A stretch of 64,000 nt of DNA from Arthrobacter sp. 18067 (GCF_902706295.1 NZ_CACSJJ010000027.1:1-64000); one strand, 5' to 3'; shown: positions 43,104 through 51,610, counted from the first letter of the stretch. Program-made: numbers and translations. The notes: generated from the letters alone by a model not told the origin.

Positions 43104-44291
43104 TTAGCGGGAGCCGAGCAGGTGCTCGATGGCCAGCTGGTTGAGGCGGACGAAGGCGAATGAACGCTCGGCGGCCTTATCGGCGTCGAACGTTTCGAAC
43201 GCGCTGGCGTCAGCCAGCAGGTCCGCAGTGGTCTCGCCGGCGTTCAGGGTGGACTCACCCAGTTCGAAGACACCCGACGTGGCGAGGGCTTCCTGGACTT
43301 CCGGGTCCGCCCGGAAGGCAAGGGCGCGTTCCTTCAGCAGCAGGTACATGGACATGTTGGACTTGGCTGATTCCCATACGCCGTCGTAGCCGTCGGTGCG
43401 GGAGGGCTTGTAGTCGAAGTGGCGGGGGCCGTCGTACGTGGGTCCGCCGTTGGGGAAGCCGTTCTCCAGCAGGTCCACCGTGAAGAAGGCGCTGGTGAGG
43501 TCGCCGTGGCCGAAGACCAGGTCCTGGTCGTACTTAATGCCGCGCTGGCCGTTGAGGTCGATGTGGAAGAGCTTGCCTGCCCACAGCGCCTGTGCGATGC
43601 CGTGGGTGAAGTTCAGCCCGGCCATCTGCTCGTGGCCGGTTTCCGGGTTGAGGCCCACAATGTCGCCGTGTTCCAGCTGGGCGATGAACGCCAGGCCGTG
43701 GCCGACGGTGGGGAGGAAGATGTCTCCACGGGGTTCGTTCGGCTTGGGTTCGAGGGCGATCCGAAGGTCGTAACCCTTTTCCTTGATGTAACCGGCGGCG
43801 GTGTCCACGCCTTCTTTCATACGGTCCAGTGCGGCCGACAGATCCTTGGAACCGTCGTATTCGCTGCCTTCACGGCCGCCCCACATGACGAAGGTTTCTG
43901 CGCCAAGCTCTGCGGCGAGGTCAATGTTTCGAAGGATCTTGCTCAGGGCGAAGCGGCGGATGGAGCGGTCGTTTGACGTGAATCCGCCGTCCTTGAACAC
44001 CGGGTGGCTGAACAGGTTGGTGGTGACCATCGGGGTCTTCAGGCCGGTCTCAGCCAATGCTGCCTTGAAGTTCTTGAGGATGAGGTCGCGCTCGGATGCT
44101 GTGGCATCGAACGGGATCAGGTCATTGTCATGGAACGTGATGCCGTAGGCGCCCAGTTCACTGAGCTTGTGCACGGCCTCGACAGGGTCCAGGGCCGGGC
44201 GTGTCGCTACGCCAAAGGGGTCGGCGCCGGTCCATCCGACCGTCCAGAGACCAAAGGTGAAGCGGTCCTGCGGGGTGGGCTGCGGTGTCAT
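43104..44291 (-). CDS. xylA: Xylose isomerase
   Basis: A 395-residue TIM-barrel isomerase of the actinobacterial class I type. The catalytic histidine is in YGITFHDNDL, the metal-site lysine and glutamate in LEPKPNEPRGDIFLPT, and the conserved GHEQMAGLNFTHGIAQAL and HIDLNGQRGIKYDQD segments follow. The ATG at 44291 has AAAGGAG upstream. It is first in xylA-xylB-lacI and divergent from the ROK regulator, with a palindromic site between them. Confidence 0.96.
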   Translation of the reverse strand: MTPQPTPQDRFTFGLWTVGWTGADPFGVATRPALDPVEAVHKLSELGAYGITFHDNDLIPFDATASERDLILKNFKAALAETGLKTPMVTTNLFSHPVFKDGGFTSNDRSIRRFALSKILRNIDLAAELGAETFVMWGGREGSEYDGSKDLSAALDRMKEGVDTAAGYIKEKGYDLRIALEPKPNEPRGDIFLPTVGHGLAFIAQLEHGDIVGLNPETGHEQMAGLNFTHGIAQALWAGKLFHIDLNGQRGIKYDQDLVFGHGDLTSAFFTVDLLENGFPNGGPTYDGPRHFDYKPSRTDGYDGVWESAKSNMSMYLLLKERALAFRADPEVQEALATSGVFELGESTLNAGETTADLLADASAFETFDADKAAERSFAFVRLNQLAIEHLLGSR

Positions 44292-44342
44292 TTTGCTCCT
44301 TTGCAAAGCAGTGGGGAGGGTGTGGAAGAAAAGCCCTCCATT

Positions 44343-44361
44343 TAGTTTTCAATCTGAACTA
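44343..44361. promoter_or_regulatory. Candidate XylR operator
   Basis: TAGTT and AACTA form a 5-bp inverted repeat around a 9-base spacer, in an AT-rich stretch (TTTAGTTTTCAATCTGAACT) within otherwise GC-rich DNA. It lies between xylA and the divergent ROK regulator gene and recalls the TTAGTTT half-sites of XylR operators in Firmicutes. Assignment is by position and similarity only. Confidence 0.5.
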
Positions 44362-44379
44362 TATGGGGGATGATGGATC

Positions 44380-45639
44380 ATGGTCAATGGAAGCCAGCAA
44401 CAATTTTTCAAATCCGCAGGGAGTCCCACACCAGTGAACGAGTCAACCGCGCCAGGCCGCGTCGGCGACGTCCGACGTCGAAATCTTTCGCTGGTCCTGG
44501 ACTCCATTGCCCGGACCGGCGATGCCAAGCCCAGCCGCGCCCAGCTTGCCGCCGGTACGGGACTGACCAAGGCAGCAGTGTCCAGCCTCGTGGCCGACCT
44601 CGTAGATTCGGGGCTGGTTTCGGAAGTGGGCCTTTATCGTGACGGGGAACGCGGACGGCCCGGCCAAGGGCTGGAACTCAGCTCACGCCGCGGCGTCATC
44701 GGCATGGAAATCAATGTCGACTACCTGGCTGTGGGGCTGGTGGACCTCGGTGGCAACCTTCGGTTCCATGCGTCGGTGGAGTCTCGAAACCGAGGGTTGG
44801 CTGCTGAAAAGGTCATGGAACGCCTGGGGGGCTTGGCGGCAGAGGCCAAGGCCGCTGCGTCGGCAGAAAAAATCGCCATCATGGGTGGCGGACTGGCGGT
44901 CCCGGGACTGGTGGACGGGCAGCACAACATGGTGCTCTCCGCGCCGAACCTCCATTGGGAGAATGTTCAACTTCATCCGCGGACACTGCTGGAAGGCGCT
45001 CCGCTTGGTGTCCGCCTGTCCAATGAGGCCAACAGTGCAGCCCTGGGTGAGCTTTGGTACGGAGGTGGGCGGCCGGACTTCCTCTACGTCTCGGGCGAAG
45101 TAGGCGTTGGTGGTGGGGTCATCATCGGCTCCGAGCTTTACACCGGACCCGGAGGCTCGGCTGGCGAACTGGGCCACATCGTGGTGCACCCCGAGGGCCC
45201 GGCCTGTTCCTGCGGCGGGGCCGGGTGCCTGGAAACTTTTGCCGGCCAGGAAGCCATTTTCAAGGCGGCCGGAATCCCGGAAGGTTCGCTGGGCGGGCGC
45301 ACGGAACTACTGCTTGCTGCCTTGGCCGCGCAGGATCCGCGGGCCACCAAGGCAGTTCACGACGCCGGACGGTACTTGGGCGTCGCGCTCGCCTCTTCTG
45401 CGAGGTTGATGGATATTGAAGCCGTAGTCCTCGGTGGGCATTTCGCGTTACTGGCGGAGTGGCTCAGGCCGGCGTTGCTGGCAAGCTTGGAGCGCTACGC
45501 GCCGGGGCTGTTGGAGCCGGGCAATCTGACAGTGTCAGGCCTCGAGCATTCGGGCACGCTCCTCGGCGCTGCCGGCCAAGTGATTCGTTCCGTCATTGAG
45601 TCGCCTTTTGAGTTCCTGTTGGCGAGCAAACTGGCGTAG
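44380..45639 (+). CDS. ROK-family transcriptional regulator (XylR-like)
   Basis: A 419-residue regulator with an N-terminal winged helix-turn-helix (PSRAQLAAGTGLTKAAVSSL, residues about 49-68) and a ROK sugar-kinase-like domain. The ROK zinc/glucose signature is visible as PEGPACSCGGAGCLETFAG. Its divergent position to xylA makes it the likely xylose repressor. The ATG at 44380 follows GGGGGA; a GTG at 44434 is an alternative start. The open frame ends next to a degenerate region containing gene relics. Confidence 0.88.
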   Translation: MVNGSQQQFFKSAGSPTPVNESTAPGRVGDVRRRNLSLVLDSIARTGDAKPSRAQLAAGTGLTKAAVSSLVADLVDSGLVSEVGLYRDGERGRPGQGLELSSRRGVIGMEINVDYLAVGLVDLGGNLRFHASVESRNRGLAAEKVMERLGGLAAEAKAAASAEKIAIMGGGLAVPGLVDGQHNMVLSAPNLHWENVQLHPRTLLEGAPLGVRLSNEANSAALGELWYGGGRPDFLYVSGEVGVGGGVIIGSELYTGPGGSAGELGHIVVHPEGPACSCGGAGCLETFAGQEAIFKAAGIPEGSLGGRTELLLAALAAQDPRATKAVHDAGRYLGVALASSARLMDIEAVVLGGHFALLAEWLRPALLASLERYAPGLLEPGNLTVSGLEHSGTLLGAAGQVIRSVIESPFEFLLASKLA

Positions 45640-45649
45640 TGCCCAGTGC

Positions 45650-45770
45650 CAGTGCCAGTGCCCAGCCGCGGCCGGCGCTGGAAGCCCGGCGCACCATCAG
45701 CGCCTCCATGCCATCCAAGTACCGCTCCAAGGCGAACCCGAGTTCATCTCTCGCTTGGGGGAGCGCGCTC
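45650..45770 (-). pseudogene. TetR-family regulator C-terminal relic
   Basis: On the minus strand, codons from about 45770 to 45650 read ARDELGFALERYLDGMEALM and then VRRASSAGRG. This matches the last helices of TetR-family repressors beside drug exporters (a D-E-x-F-x-x-G-L-x-R-x-L-D-G-x-E-A-L pattern). There is no start codon, no DNA-binding domain, and the frame runs on through a CCAGTG microrepeat (about 45644-45662) into the antisense of the ROK gene. It is a truncated remnant. Confidence 0.6.
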
Positions 45771-45777
45771 GCAGCTG

Positions 45778-45987
45778 TGGGCCTTCGTGCGGCCGGAAAC
45801 CATGCCGTCCTGATTGCAGGGTTTCGCTGAGCATCAGCCGTTTACGCCGGTCACTGAGGCTTTGCGGGCTTTCCTGCTGGGCGGCGATGCCGGACCTTCC
45901 GGGTGGCTCGCTGCCGCGTGGTGCCTTGGCCTCGGTTTCGCCGGATGGGTGGGTTCCGCGATAGTGTTCCGGGGTCGCAGGCGATAA
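45778..45987 (+). pseudogene. ABC-2 type drug-exporter permease relic
   Basis: Seventy in-frame codons encode the C-terminus of a DrrB-like ABC-2 permease: WAFVRPETMPS, an internal TGA (45811-45813), then LQGFAEHQPFTPVTEALRAF and a last membrane helix (AAAWCLGLGFAGWVGSAIVF) ending in RGRRR and TAA. The TGA replaces the tryptophan expected in the M-P-x-W-L pattern. No ATPase, no N-terminal half and no start are present. Immediately left lies a back-to-back TetR relic, so one deletion probably removed the middle of a tetR-drrAB locus. Confidence 0.7.
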
Positions 45988-46078
45988 ACCGGCGTGGGTC
46001 TTCCGATTAATTCATCAGTATGCTTACTATTGATGGGTCGGTTGTTCGCGCAAACCATCCCCCACGAACGAGTGCCCC

Positions 46079-47158
46079 ATGACTACACAAGACTCAGCCC
46101 AGACCAGCACGGCCAAAGCGCAGACCGCTCCGTCCCCGGAAGATTCGCGTAAGCCTGACAGCCCCAACGACCTCGCGAAGCCCACCTGGATGTACATCGC
46201 CAAGCGGACGCTGCGCGAATTCATCAAGGATCAATGTCCGGACGCGGCGGCCGGCCTCACCTACTACGCCGTCCTTGCCCTCTTCCCGGCACTCCTGGCG
46301 TTGGTTTCGCTGCTGGGAATCTTCGGTGACGCGGGGAAGACTACGTCGGCCCTCCTGGATATGGCTCAGCAGTTCGCGCCGGGCCCGGGCGTTGACACGC
46401 TGCGGCAGCCCATCGAGGAACTGACCCAATCCAATGCGGCCGGCTTTGCGCTGGTCTTCGGCATCGTGGTGGCGCTGTGGTCAGCCTCCGGCTATGTCAC
46501 CGCATTCAGCCGCGCCATGAACCGCGTCTATGAAGTGGACGAAGGACGCGGCTTCATCAAGCTGCGTGGCACGATGCTCGCTGTGACAGTCGTCGCCGTC
46601 GTCGGTGCCGCGCTCGCAGCTGCCATGCTGGTCTTGAGCGGTCCCGTGGCAGAAGCCATTGGCGGCGCCATCGGCCTGTCGGAGACGTTCCTGACTGTCT
46701 GGAACATCGCCAAGTGGCCGGTCCTCATTGTCGTCGTGGTGGCAATCATCGCTGTGCTCTACTACTTCACTCCCAACGTCAAGCAGCCCAAGTTCCGCTG
46801 GATGAGCATGGGTTCGTTGATCGCCCTGGTGATTTTCGCCCTGGCATCGCTGGGATTCGGGTTTTACGTTGCGAACTTCAGCAACTACAACAAGACCTAC
46901 GGGGCCCTCGCCGGTGTGATCATCATGCTGCTGTGGCTCTGGATCCTCAACATGTCTTTGCTGTTCGGCGCGGAGTTCGACGCCGAAATGGAACGTGGCC
47001 GCCAGCTCCAGGGAGGCATTGAAGCCGAAGAGACCATCCAGCTGCCACCCCGTGACACCAAGAAGAGCGACAAGATGCAGGAGAAGGAAGACGAAGTCAT
47101 TCGGGACGGCGAAGAAATCCGTGAAACGCACGGCGACGAGCCGACGAAAAACAAGTAG
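46079..47158 (+). CDS. YihY/BrkB-family membrane protein
   Basis: A 359-residue integral membrane protein with about six helices. It shows the family segments DQCPDAAAGLTYYAVLALFP (residues about 55-74), VALWSASGYVTAFSRAMNRV and the C-terminal GVIIMLLWLWILNMSLLFGA followed by EFDAEMER. Both ends are long and charged. Function is unsettled (once called RNase BN, wrongly). The ATG at 46079 begins after ACGAGTGCCCC without a strong ribosome-binding site. It is followed by a small gene 21 bases downstream. Confidence 0.9.
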   Translation: MTTQDSAQTSTAKAQTAPSPEDSRKPDSPNDLAKPTWMYIAKRTLREFIKDQCPDAAAGLTYYAVLALFPALLALVSLLGIFGDAGKTTSALLDMAQQFAPGPGVDTLRQPIEELTQSNAAGFALVFGIVVALWSASGYVTAFSRAMNRVYEVDEGRGFIKLRGTMLAVTVVAVVGAALAAAMLVLSGPVAEAIGGAIGLSETFLTVWNIAKWPVLIVVVVAIIAVLYYFTPNVKQPKFRWMSMGSLIALVIFALASLGFGFYVANFSNYNKTYGALAGVIIMLLWLWILNMSLLFGAEFDAEMERGRQLQGGIEAEETIQLPPRDTKKSDKMQEKEDEVIRDGEEIRETHGDEPTKNK

Positions 47159-47179
47159 CCGAAGTGGAGATCCCCGCCC

Positions 47180-47389
47180 ATGGGCACTGAAACGCAAGAC
47201 AAGAAGCTCAAAGCCATCAGGAATGGCGACAGCGTCCGGATCCGCGGTGAGGTCTTTCGGGTCAACTCAGTGGAACCACAAGAGGGTTCGCGAAACATCA
47301 GGCTGGAACTGAAAGGTCCCGACGGCGGATCGGTGACCTTCATCGGCCTGCCGAAGACCAGGGTGCAGCTCGCTGCGCGAGCCTCCTGA
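47180..47389 (+). CDS. Small hypothetical protein
   Basis: A 69-residue, basic, soluble protein starting MGTETQDKKLKAIRNGDSVR, with an alternating beta pattern (VRIRGEVFRVNSVEP, NIRLELKGPDGGSVTF). It looks like a small beta-barrel. I do not recognise the family. The GGAG eleven bases before the ATG and the short gap after the BrkB-type gene favour it being real and cotranscribed. Confidence 0.65.
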   Translation: MGTETQDKKLKAIRNGDSVRIRGEVFRVNSVEPQEGSRNIRLELKGPDGGSVTFIGLPKTRVQLAARAS

Positions 47390-47450
47390 ATTCGGACCGT
47401 TCCTTACGCTTCCACTTCCAGTCCGGCCGCACTCCTGCAATCGTGTCCTC

Positions 47451-47900
47451 ATGGACACGGTGTATGAGGCGGCCGGTGGCACTGAATTCTTCGTAGGGTT
47501 AGCCAGTGCCTGGCATGTACGGGTGGTTGAGGACGAAGTCGTGGGGCACGCATTCCGTCATGGTGTTCACCCCGAGCACATCCATCGGCTGGCAGCCTAT
47601 TGGAGCGAGGCCCTGGGCGGCCCACCGCTGTACTCGGGCACCTACGGGGATGAGACGTCGGTGGTCAGGATGCACAGCGGGAACGGTCCCCACGAAGAGA
47701 TGAACCGCCGGGCGATCGAGTGCTTTGACCGTGCGCTGACAGACGTCGGGGTGGTGGATGATCCGCTCCGCAAAGTCCTGCACGATTACTTTGCCTGGGC
47801 CACCACCAACACCATGGCCCGCTATGAGCGCTCAGCGGATGATGTCCCGACCGGGTTGCTGATCCCCAAATGGTCCTGGGGCGGACTCGTCCCGGATTGA
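47451..47900 (+). CDS. Truncated hemoglobin (group II type)
   Basis: A 149-residue 2-on-2 globin. Seen are the A-B helices TVYEAAGGTEFFVGLASAWH, a PEHIHRLAAYWSEALGGPP stretch where trHbs carry the E-helix residues, the probable proximal histidine in VRMHSGNGPHEEM, and the C-terminal helix LRKVLHDYFAWATTNTMARY. It would bind O2 or NO, or help detoxify reactive species in the cytoplasm. A longer C-terminal tail ending LIPKWSWGGLVPD is seen in actinobacterial oxidoreductase-annotated members. Confidence 0.85.
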   Translation: MDTVYEAAGGTEFFVGLASAWHVRVVEDEVVGHAFRHGVHPEHIHRLAAYWSEALGGPPLYSGTYGDETSVVRMHSGNGPHEEMNRRAIECFDRALTDVGVVDDPLRKVLHDYFAWATTNTMARYERSADDVPTGLLIPKWSWGGLVPD

Positions 47901-47904
47901 GCGC

Positions 47905-48078
47905 TCAGGCTTCGGCCGGAAAGCCCTGATCGGCGTCATCCCACCAGCCCTCCCATGCGCTGGAGGTCAGGCGTTCAGTGGCGAAGGCTGGCACGTGTTC
48001 GCTGGCGGAATCCCCGGGCTGCCCGCTGTGGCTGCCGCTCGCATCGAGGAAAAAGTTCAGTGTCTTCAAGAGCATCAT
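47905..48078 (-). CDS. 57-residue hypothetical protein
   Basis: A short gene reading MMLLKTLNFFLDASGSHSGQ at the start and AWEGWWDDADQGFPAEA at the end. It has a clear ribosome-binding site (AAGGGA seven bases before the first of two ATG codons) and coding-like third positions. It converges on the hemoglobin gene with a 4-base gap. I know no family. The acidic, tryptophan-rich C-terminus is its only notable feature. The bases between it and the terminator at 48282 hold no other supported gene. Confidence 0.6.
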   Translation of the reverse strand: MMLLKTLNFFLDASGSHSGQPGDSASEHVPAFATERLTSSAWEGWWDDADQGFPAEA

Positions 48079-48281
48079 TGTGGTGTCCCTTCAGTGGTTT
48101 CGTGGACGTCTTTGTCCAGGTAAAACCAGCGTAAGTGGGCATTGTTTCCTCCCATCGACGCAATGTTTCGGCCGTGTACCACTTACCTCACATGCCCATA
48201 CCGCGGCTCATCGCCGACACAAGGAGAACACCAAAAAGCGGGCCCCTGCCGTGACCTTGGCAGGAACCCGCTGGTTTTGGA

Positions 48282-48323
48282 GTGATCCTCCCGCGGAGCT
48301 TAGGGCATCCGCGGGAGGATCAC
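48282..48323 (-). terminator. Terminator of the DUF993/epimerase operon
   Basis: A 16-bp perfect inverted repeat (GTGATCCTCCCGCGGA / TCCGCGGGAGGATCAC) with a 10-base loop, four bases after the stop of the minus-strand operon. It is followed on the minus strand by CCAAAACC. Confidence 0.85.
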
Positions 48324-48327
48324 GTTG

Positions 48328-49170
48328 TTAGGCGAACGGCAGGACGAGCTCCGCGTAGCGCTGCTTCATGGTTTCCAGGACCGTGTCGCCGTCGGCGTCC
48401 CAGATTTCCTGGTTGAAGATCTCAACCTCGATGTCGCCCTTGTATCCGGCGTCCCTGACCCAGGTGCCGATGGTGGCGAAGTCGATGACGCCGTCGCCCA
48501 TCATGCCGCGGGAGAGCAGCGCGTCCGCAGCGATCGGCAGGTTGAAGTCGCACACCTGGTATGAGGCAATGCGCTCTTCGCGACCGGCGCGGTCGATCTG
48601 GGCCTTCAGTTCCGGATCCCACCAGACATGGAAGGTGTCGACGGCGACGCCAACAGCCTTTGCGTCGTACGGCGCGGCGAGATCGAGTGCCTGGCCGAGT
48701 GTGGAGATGAGCGCGCGGTCAGCGGCGTACATCGGGTGCAGCGGTTCCAGCACCAGGCGCACACCGTTCTCGGAAGCGAACGGAACCAGTTCCTCGAGCC
48801 GGTCGGCGACGCGCTGGCGGGCAGCGACGACGTCCTTCTCACCGGGAGCGAGTCCACCGACCACCAGGAACAGTTCCTGCGTGTCCAGGGCTACTGCTTC
48901 ACGGACGGCCTCGAAGTTGTCGGCCAGCGCTGCGGCCTGTCCCTCGGCGTCGGCTGCCGTGAGGAATCCACCGCGGCACAGGGACGAAACCCGAAGGCCG
49001 GCGTCCTTGATCAGCTTGGCGGCCTTGTCCAGGCCGGCTTCGGCAACGCGGTCACGCCAGGGCCCGATTGCAGGGATACCAGCACGGGCGCAACCATCTA
49101 CGGCCTCGGCCAGTGTCCACTTCTTGGTGGTGGCGCTGTTCAGCGACAGTCGCGAGAAATCCGGGCTCAT
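48328..49170 (-). CDS. TIM-barrel sugar (phosphate) isomerase/epimerase
   Basis: A 280-residue xylose-isomerase-like TIM barrel (AP endonuclase 2 family). Metal-ligand positions appear in VRLVLEPLHPMYAADRALIS, VGVAVDTFHVWWDPELK and GDIEVEIFNQEIWDADGD. It is the last gene of a three-gene operon with a DUF993 protein and an oxidoreductase, overlapping the former by four bases. Epimerisation or isomerisation of an oxidised sugar made by the oxidoreductase is inferred. Confidence 0.87.
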   Translation of the reverse strand: MSPDFSRLSLNSATTKKWTLAEAVDGCARAGIPAIGPWRDRVAEAGLDKAAKLIKDAGLRVSSLCRGGFLTAADAEGQAAALADNFEAVREAVALDTQELFLVVGGLAPGEKDVVAARQRVADRLEELVPFASENGVRLVLEPLHPMYAADRALISTLGQALDLAAPYDAKAVGVAVDTFHVWWDPELKAQIDRAGREERIASYQVCDFNLPIAADALLSRGMMGDGVIDFATIGTWVRDAGYKGDIEVEIFNQEIWDADGDTVLETMKQRYAELVLPFA

Positions 49171-50381
49171 GCGCCTACCCCGTTGATCCGCAGGAAGTCA
49201 GACATGCGGAAGGCTGCCAGCGACGGGTCCTTCAGCAGGCCGGCTTGGTCAGCCAGCTCGAAGGTCTTGGCCAGGTGCAGGACGGAGCGTCCCGAGTGCA
49301 GGCCACCCACCATCTGGAAACCGGGCTGCTTGCCGTTGAGCCAGGACATGAACGCGATGCCGGTCTTGTAGTAGAACGTCGGAGCGCTGAAGATGTGCTT
49401 TCCGAGCTCACGGGTGGAGTCCAGGATGGCGCGCCCTTCAGCACCTTGGCCGGCGTCGTACTTCTGCAGCGCGACCGAAGCGGCCGGGTAGATCGCCGCG
49501 AAGATGCCGAGCAGGGCATCCGAGTGGTGGGTGTCGTCGCCGTCGATCAGTTCCGGGTAGTTGAAGTCGTCGCCTGTGTAGAGGCGGACGCCTTCCGGGA
49601 GGTTGGCGCGGAGGGCGACCTCGTGGGAAGCGTCCAACAGCGAAACCTTCACGCCGTCAACCTTGTCCGAGTGCTCGCGGATGAGGCTGAGGAACGTTTC
49701 CGTAGCGACAGAGACGTCATCGGAACCCCAATAGCCGGCCAGCGCGGGGTCGAACATGGTGCCGAGCCAGTGCAGGATGACAGGCTGGTCAACTTCCTGC
49801 AGGAGCGTCGAGTAGACGTGCAGGTAGTCGTCGGCGCCGTTGGCAACCTTGGCCAGCGCGCGGGAAGCCATGAGGATGACCTTGGGGCCGGCTTCGCTGA
49901 CGACGGCGATCTGCTCACGGTAGGCGTCGATGACGGCCTGGATGCCGGCCGCACCCTCTGGAAGAGTGGCGATGTCCAACTGATCGGTGCCAGCGCCGCA
50001 GGATACGAGGTCGCGGACGGATTTGCCTGCCGTCGCCGCGTTGCTGCCGGCCACTACGGAAGCAGCTTCGGCACCCGTGCGCTTGATGAGCTGCTGGGTG
50101 GCTGCCCAGTCAAGGCCCATGCCACGCTGTGCGGTGTCCATGGCATCGGCGACGCCCAGACCGTAGGACCACAGCTCGTGCCGGTACGCCAGGGTGGCGT
50201 CCCAGTCGAGCTGCGCCGGGGCGCCGGGGGTGTTGTCGGCGGCGACCTCAGGGATGACGTGCGCAGCGGCGTAAGCGCGGCGGGCGGTCAGCGGTGCTGT
50301 CGGCTTGACCCACGCAGTGGCGGGCTGAAGGCGGTACTCGCGGGTACCGCCGTCGTCGGTGGGAAGAATGAGTGACGTCAT
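49167..50381 (-). CDS. DUF993 / dihydrodipicolinate-synthase-like protein
   Basis: A 404-residue probable TIM-barrel protein annotated in relatives as DUF993. It has VILMASRALAKVANGADDYL, QPVILHWLGTMFDPALAGYW and KVDGVKVSLLDASHEVALRA, where the lysine of GVKVS lies on a strand as in class I aldolases such as DapA. A Schiff-base lyase or aldolase role is therefore plausible but unproven. The ATG at 50381 overlaps the stop of the upstream oxidoreductase by one base and its end overlaps the epimerase gene. Confidence 0.8.
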   Translation of the reverse strand: MTSLILPTDDGGTREYRLQPATAWVKPTAPLTARRAYAAAHVIPEVAADNTPGAPAQLDWDATLAYRHELWSYGLGVADAMDTAQRGMGLDWAATQQLIKRTGAEAASVVAGSNAATAGKSVRDLVSCGAGTDQLDIATLPEGAAGIQAVIDAYREQIAVVSEAGPKVILMASRALAKVANGADDYLHVYSTLLQEVDQPVILHWLGTMFDPALAGYWGSDDVSVATETFLSLIREHSDKVDGVKVSLLDASHEVALRANLPEGVRLYTGDDFNYPELIDGDDTHHSDALLGIFAAIYPAASVALQKYDAGQGAEGRAILDSTRELGKHIFSAPTFYYKTGIAFMSWLNGKQPGFQMVGGLHSGRSVLHLAKTFELADQAGLLKDPSLAAFRMSDFLRINGVGA

Positions 50382-51550
50382 TAGAGGGTGATCTCCGGGA
50401 TGTCGATGGTGCGGCGCTCGGCCGAGGACTGGAGGCCGAGCTCGGCCAGCTGCACGCCGCGGGCGGCGGAGAGCAGGCCAAAGCGGTGCTCGCGACCGGC
50501 GACGACGTCGCGCAGGAATTCTTCCCACTGCAGCTTGAAGCCGTTGTCCAGTTCAGCGTTGGCGGGGACTTCCTGCCACTGGCTGCGGAAGGATTCGGTG
50601 ACGGGCAGGTCCGGGTTCCAGACGGGCTTGGGGGTGTGGGCGCGCTGCTGCGCAACGCACTTGTTCAAGCCGGCGACGGCGGAACCGTGGGTGCCGTCGA
50701 TCTGGAACTCAACCAGTTCGTCGCGGTAGACGCGGACGGCCCAGGAGGAGTTGATCTGGCCGATCACATCGTCGCCGCCCGGGGTTTCGAGTTCGAAGAT
50801 GCCGTAGGAAGCGTCGTCTGCGGTGGCCTTGTATTCCTTGCCGGCCTCGTCCCAACGTGCGGGGATGTGCGTTGCGGTCTTGGCGTTGACGCTCTTGACC
50901 TTGCCGATGATGCCTTCGAGGACGTAGTTCCAGTGGCAGAACATGTCCGTGGTCATTCCACCGCCGTCTTCCTTGCGGTAGTTCCAGGACGGACGCTGTG
51001 CAGCCTGGACATCGCCTTCGAAGACCCAGTAGCCGAATTCGCCACGGATGGAGAGGATGCGGCCGAAGAAGCCTTCGTCCACCAGGCGGCGGAGCTTGAC
51101 CAGGCCGGGGAGGTACAGCTTGTCGTGCACGACGCCTGCGGTGACGCCGGCTTCCTTGCCGATCTGTGCGAGTTCGATTGCCTCTTCGAGGGTCTCAGCC
51201 GTGGGCTTCTCGGTGAAGATGTGCTTGCCGGCGCGCATGGCCTTCTTCAGCGTGGCGGCGCGGAGGCTGGTCATGGAAGCGTCAAAAATGATGTCCACGG
51301 TGGGATCGGCGATGACTGCGTCCAGATCGGTGGTCCATTCGGAGACCTTGTGGAGCTCGGCGAGCTCGCGGATCTTGGCTTCATTACGGCCGACGAGGAT
51401 GGGCTCAACCTGGACCTTGGTGCCGTCTTCGAGGGTGAAGCCGCCGGCGTCGCGGATGGGCAGGATGGACCGCAGCAGGTGCTGGCGGTAGCCCATACGG
51501 CCAGTGATGCCGTTCATGGCGATGCGGATCGTCTTTGTTTCGTAGCCCAT
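50381..51550 (-). CDS. Gfo/Idh/MocA-family oxidoreductase
   Basis: A 389-residue NAD(P)-dependent sugar dehydrogenase-like protein. The Rossmann start is IRIAMNGITGRMGYRQHLLR (residues about 7-26), and EKPTAETLEEAIELAQIGKE carries the catalytic EKP lysine near residue 115. The dimerisation domain includes GGGMTTDMFCHWNYVLEGII with the conserved D-x-x-x-H. The ATG at 51550 follows GGAG; a longer frame to 51679 runs through the operators. First gene of the operon, divergent from its LacI regulator. Confidence 0.9.
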   Translation of the reverse strand: MGYETKTIRIAMNGITGRMGYRQHLLRSILPIRDAGGFTLEDGTKVQVEPILVGRNEAKIRELAELHKVSEWTTDLDAVIADPTVDIIFDASMTSLRAATLKKAMRAGKHIFTEKPTAETLEEAIELAQIGKEAGVTAGVVHDKLYLPGLVKLRRLVDEGFFGRILSIRGEFGYWVFEGDVQAAQRPSWNYRKEDGGGMTTDMFCHWNYVLEGIIGKVKSVNAKTATHIPARWDEAGKEYKATADDASYGIFELETPGGDDVIGQINSSWAVRVYRDELVEFQIDGTHGSAVAGLNKCVAQQRAHTPKPVWNPDLPVTESFRSQWQEVPANAELDNGFKLQWEEFLRDVVAGREHRFGLLSAARGVQLAELGLQSSAERRTIDIPEITL

Positions 51551-51610
51551 GTTTTCTCCAGTGCCTTGTGTGCCGGTCGCTCTGCGGATACCGGTGTTTG
51601 ACGGTTCATA

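Noticed and set aside
45644..45662. CCAGTG microrepeat as a regulatory repeat.
   Set aside because: It is only about three units, lies in the tail of a gene relic and is best explained as slippage in decaying sequence.
45640..46078. Short frames of 60-120 codons between xylR and the BrkB-type gene as real small genes.
   Set aside because: They lack ribosome-binding sites; the stretch is better explained by the TetR and ABC-2 relics plus the promoter of the downstream gene.
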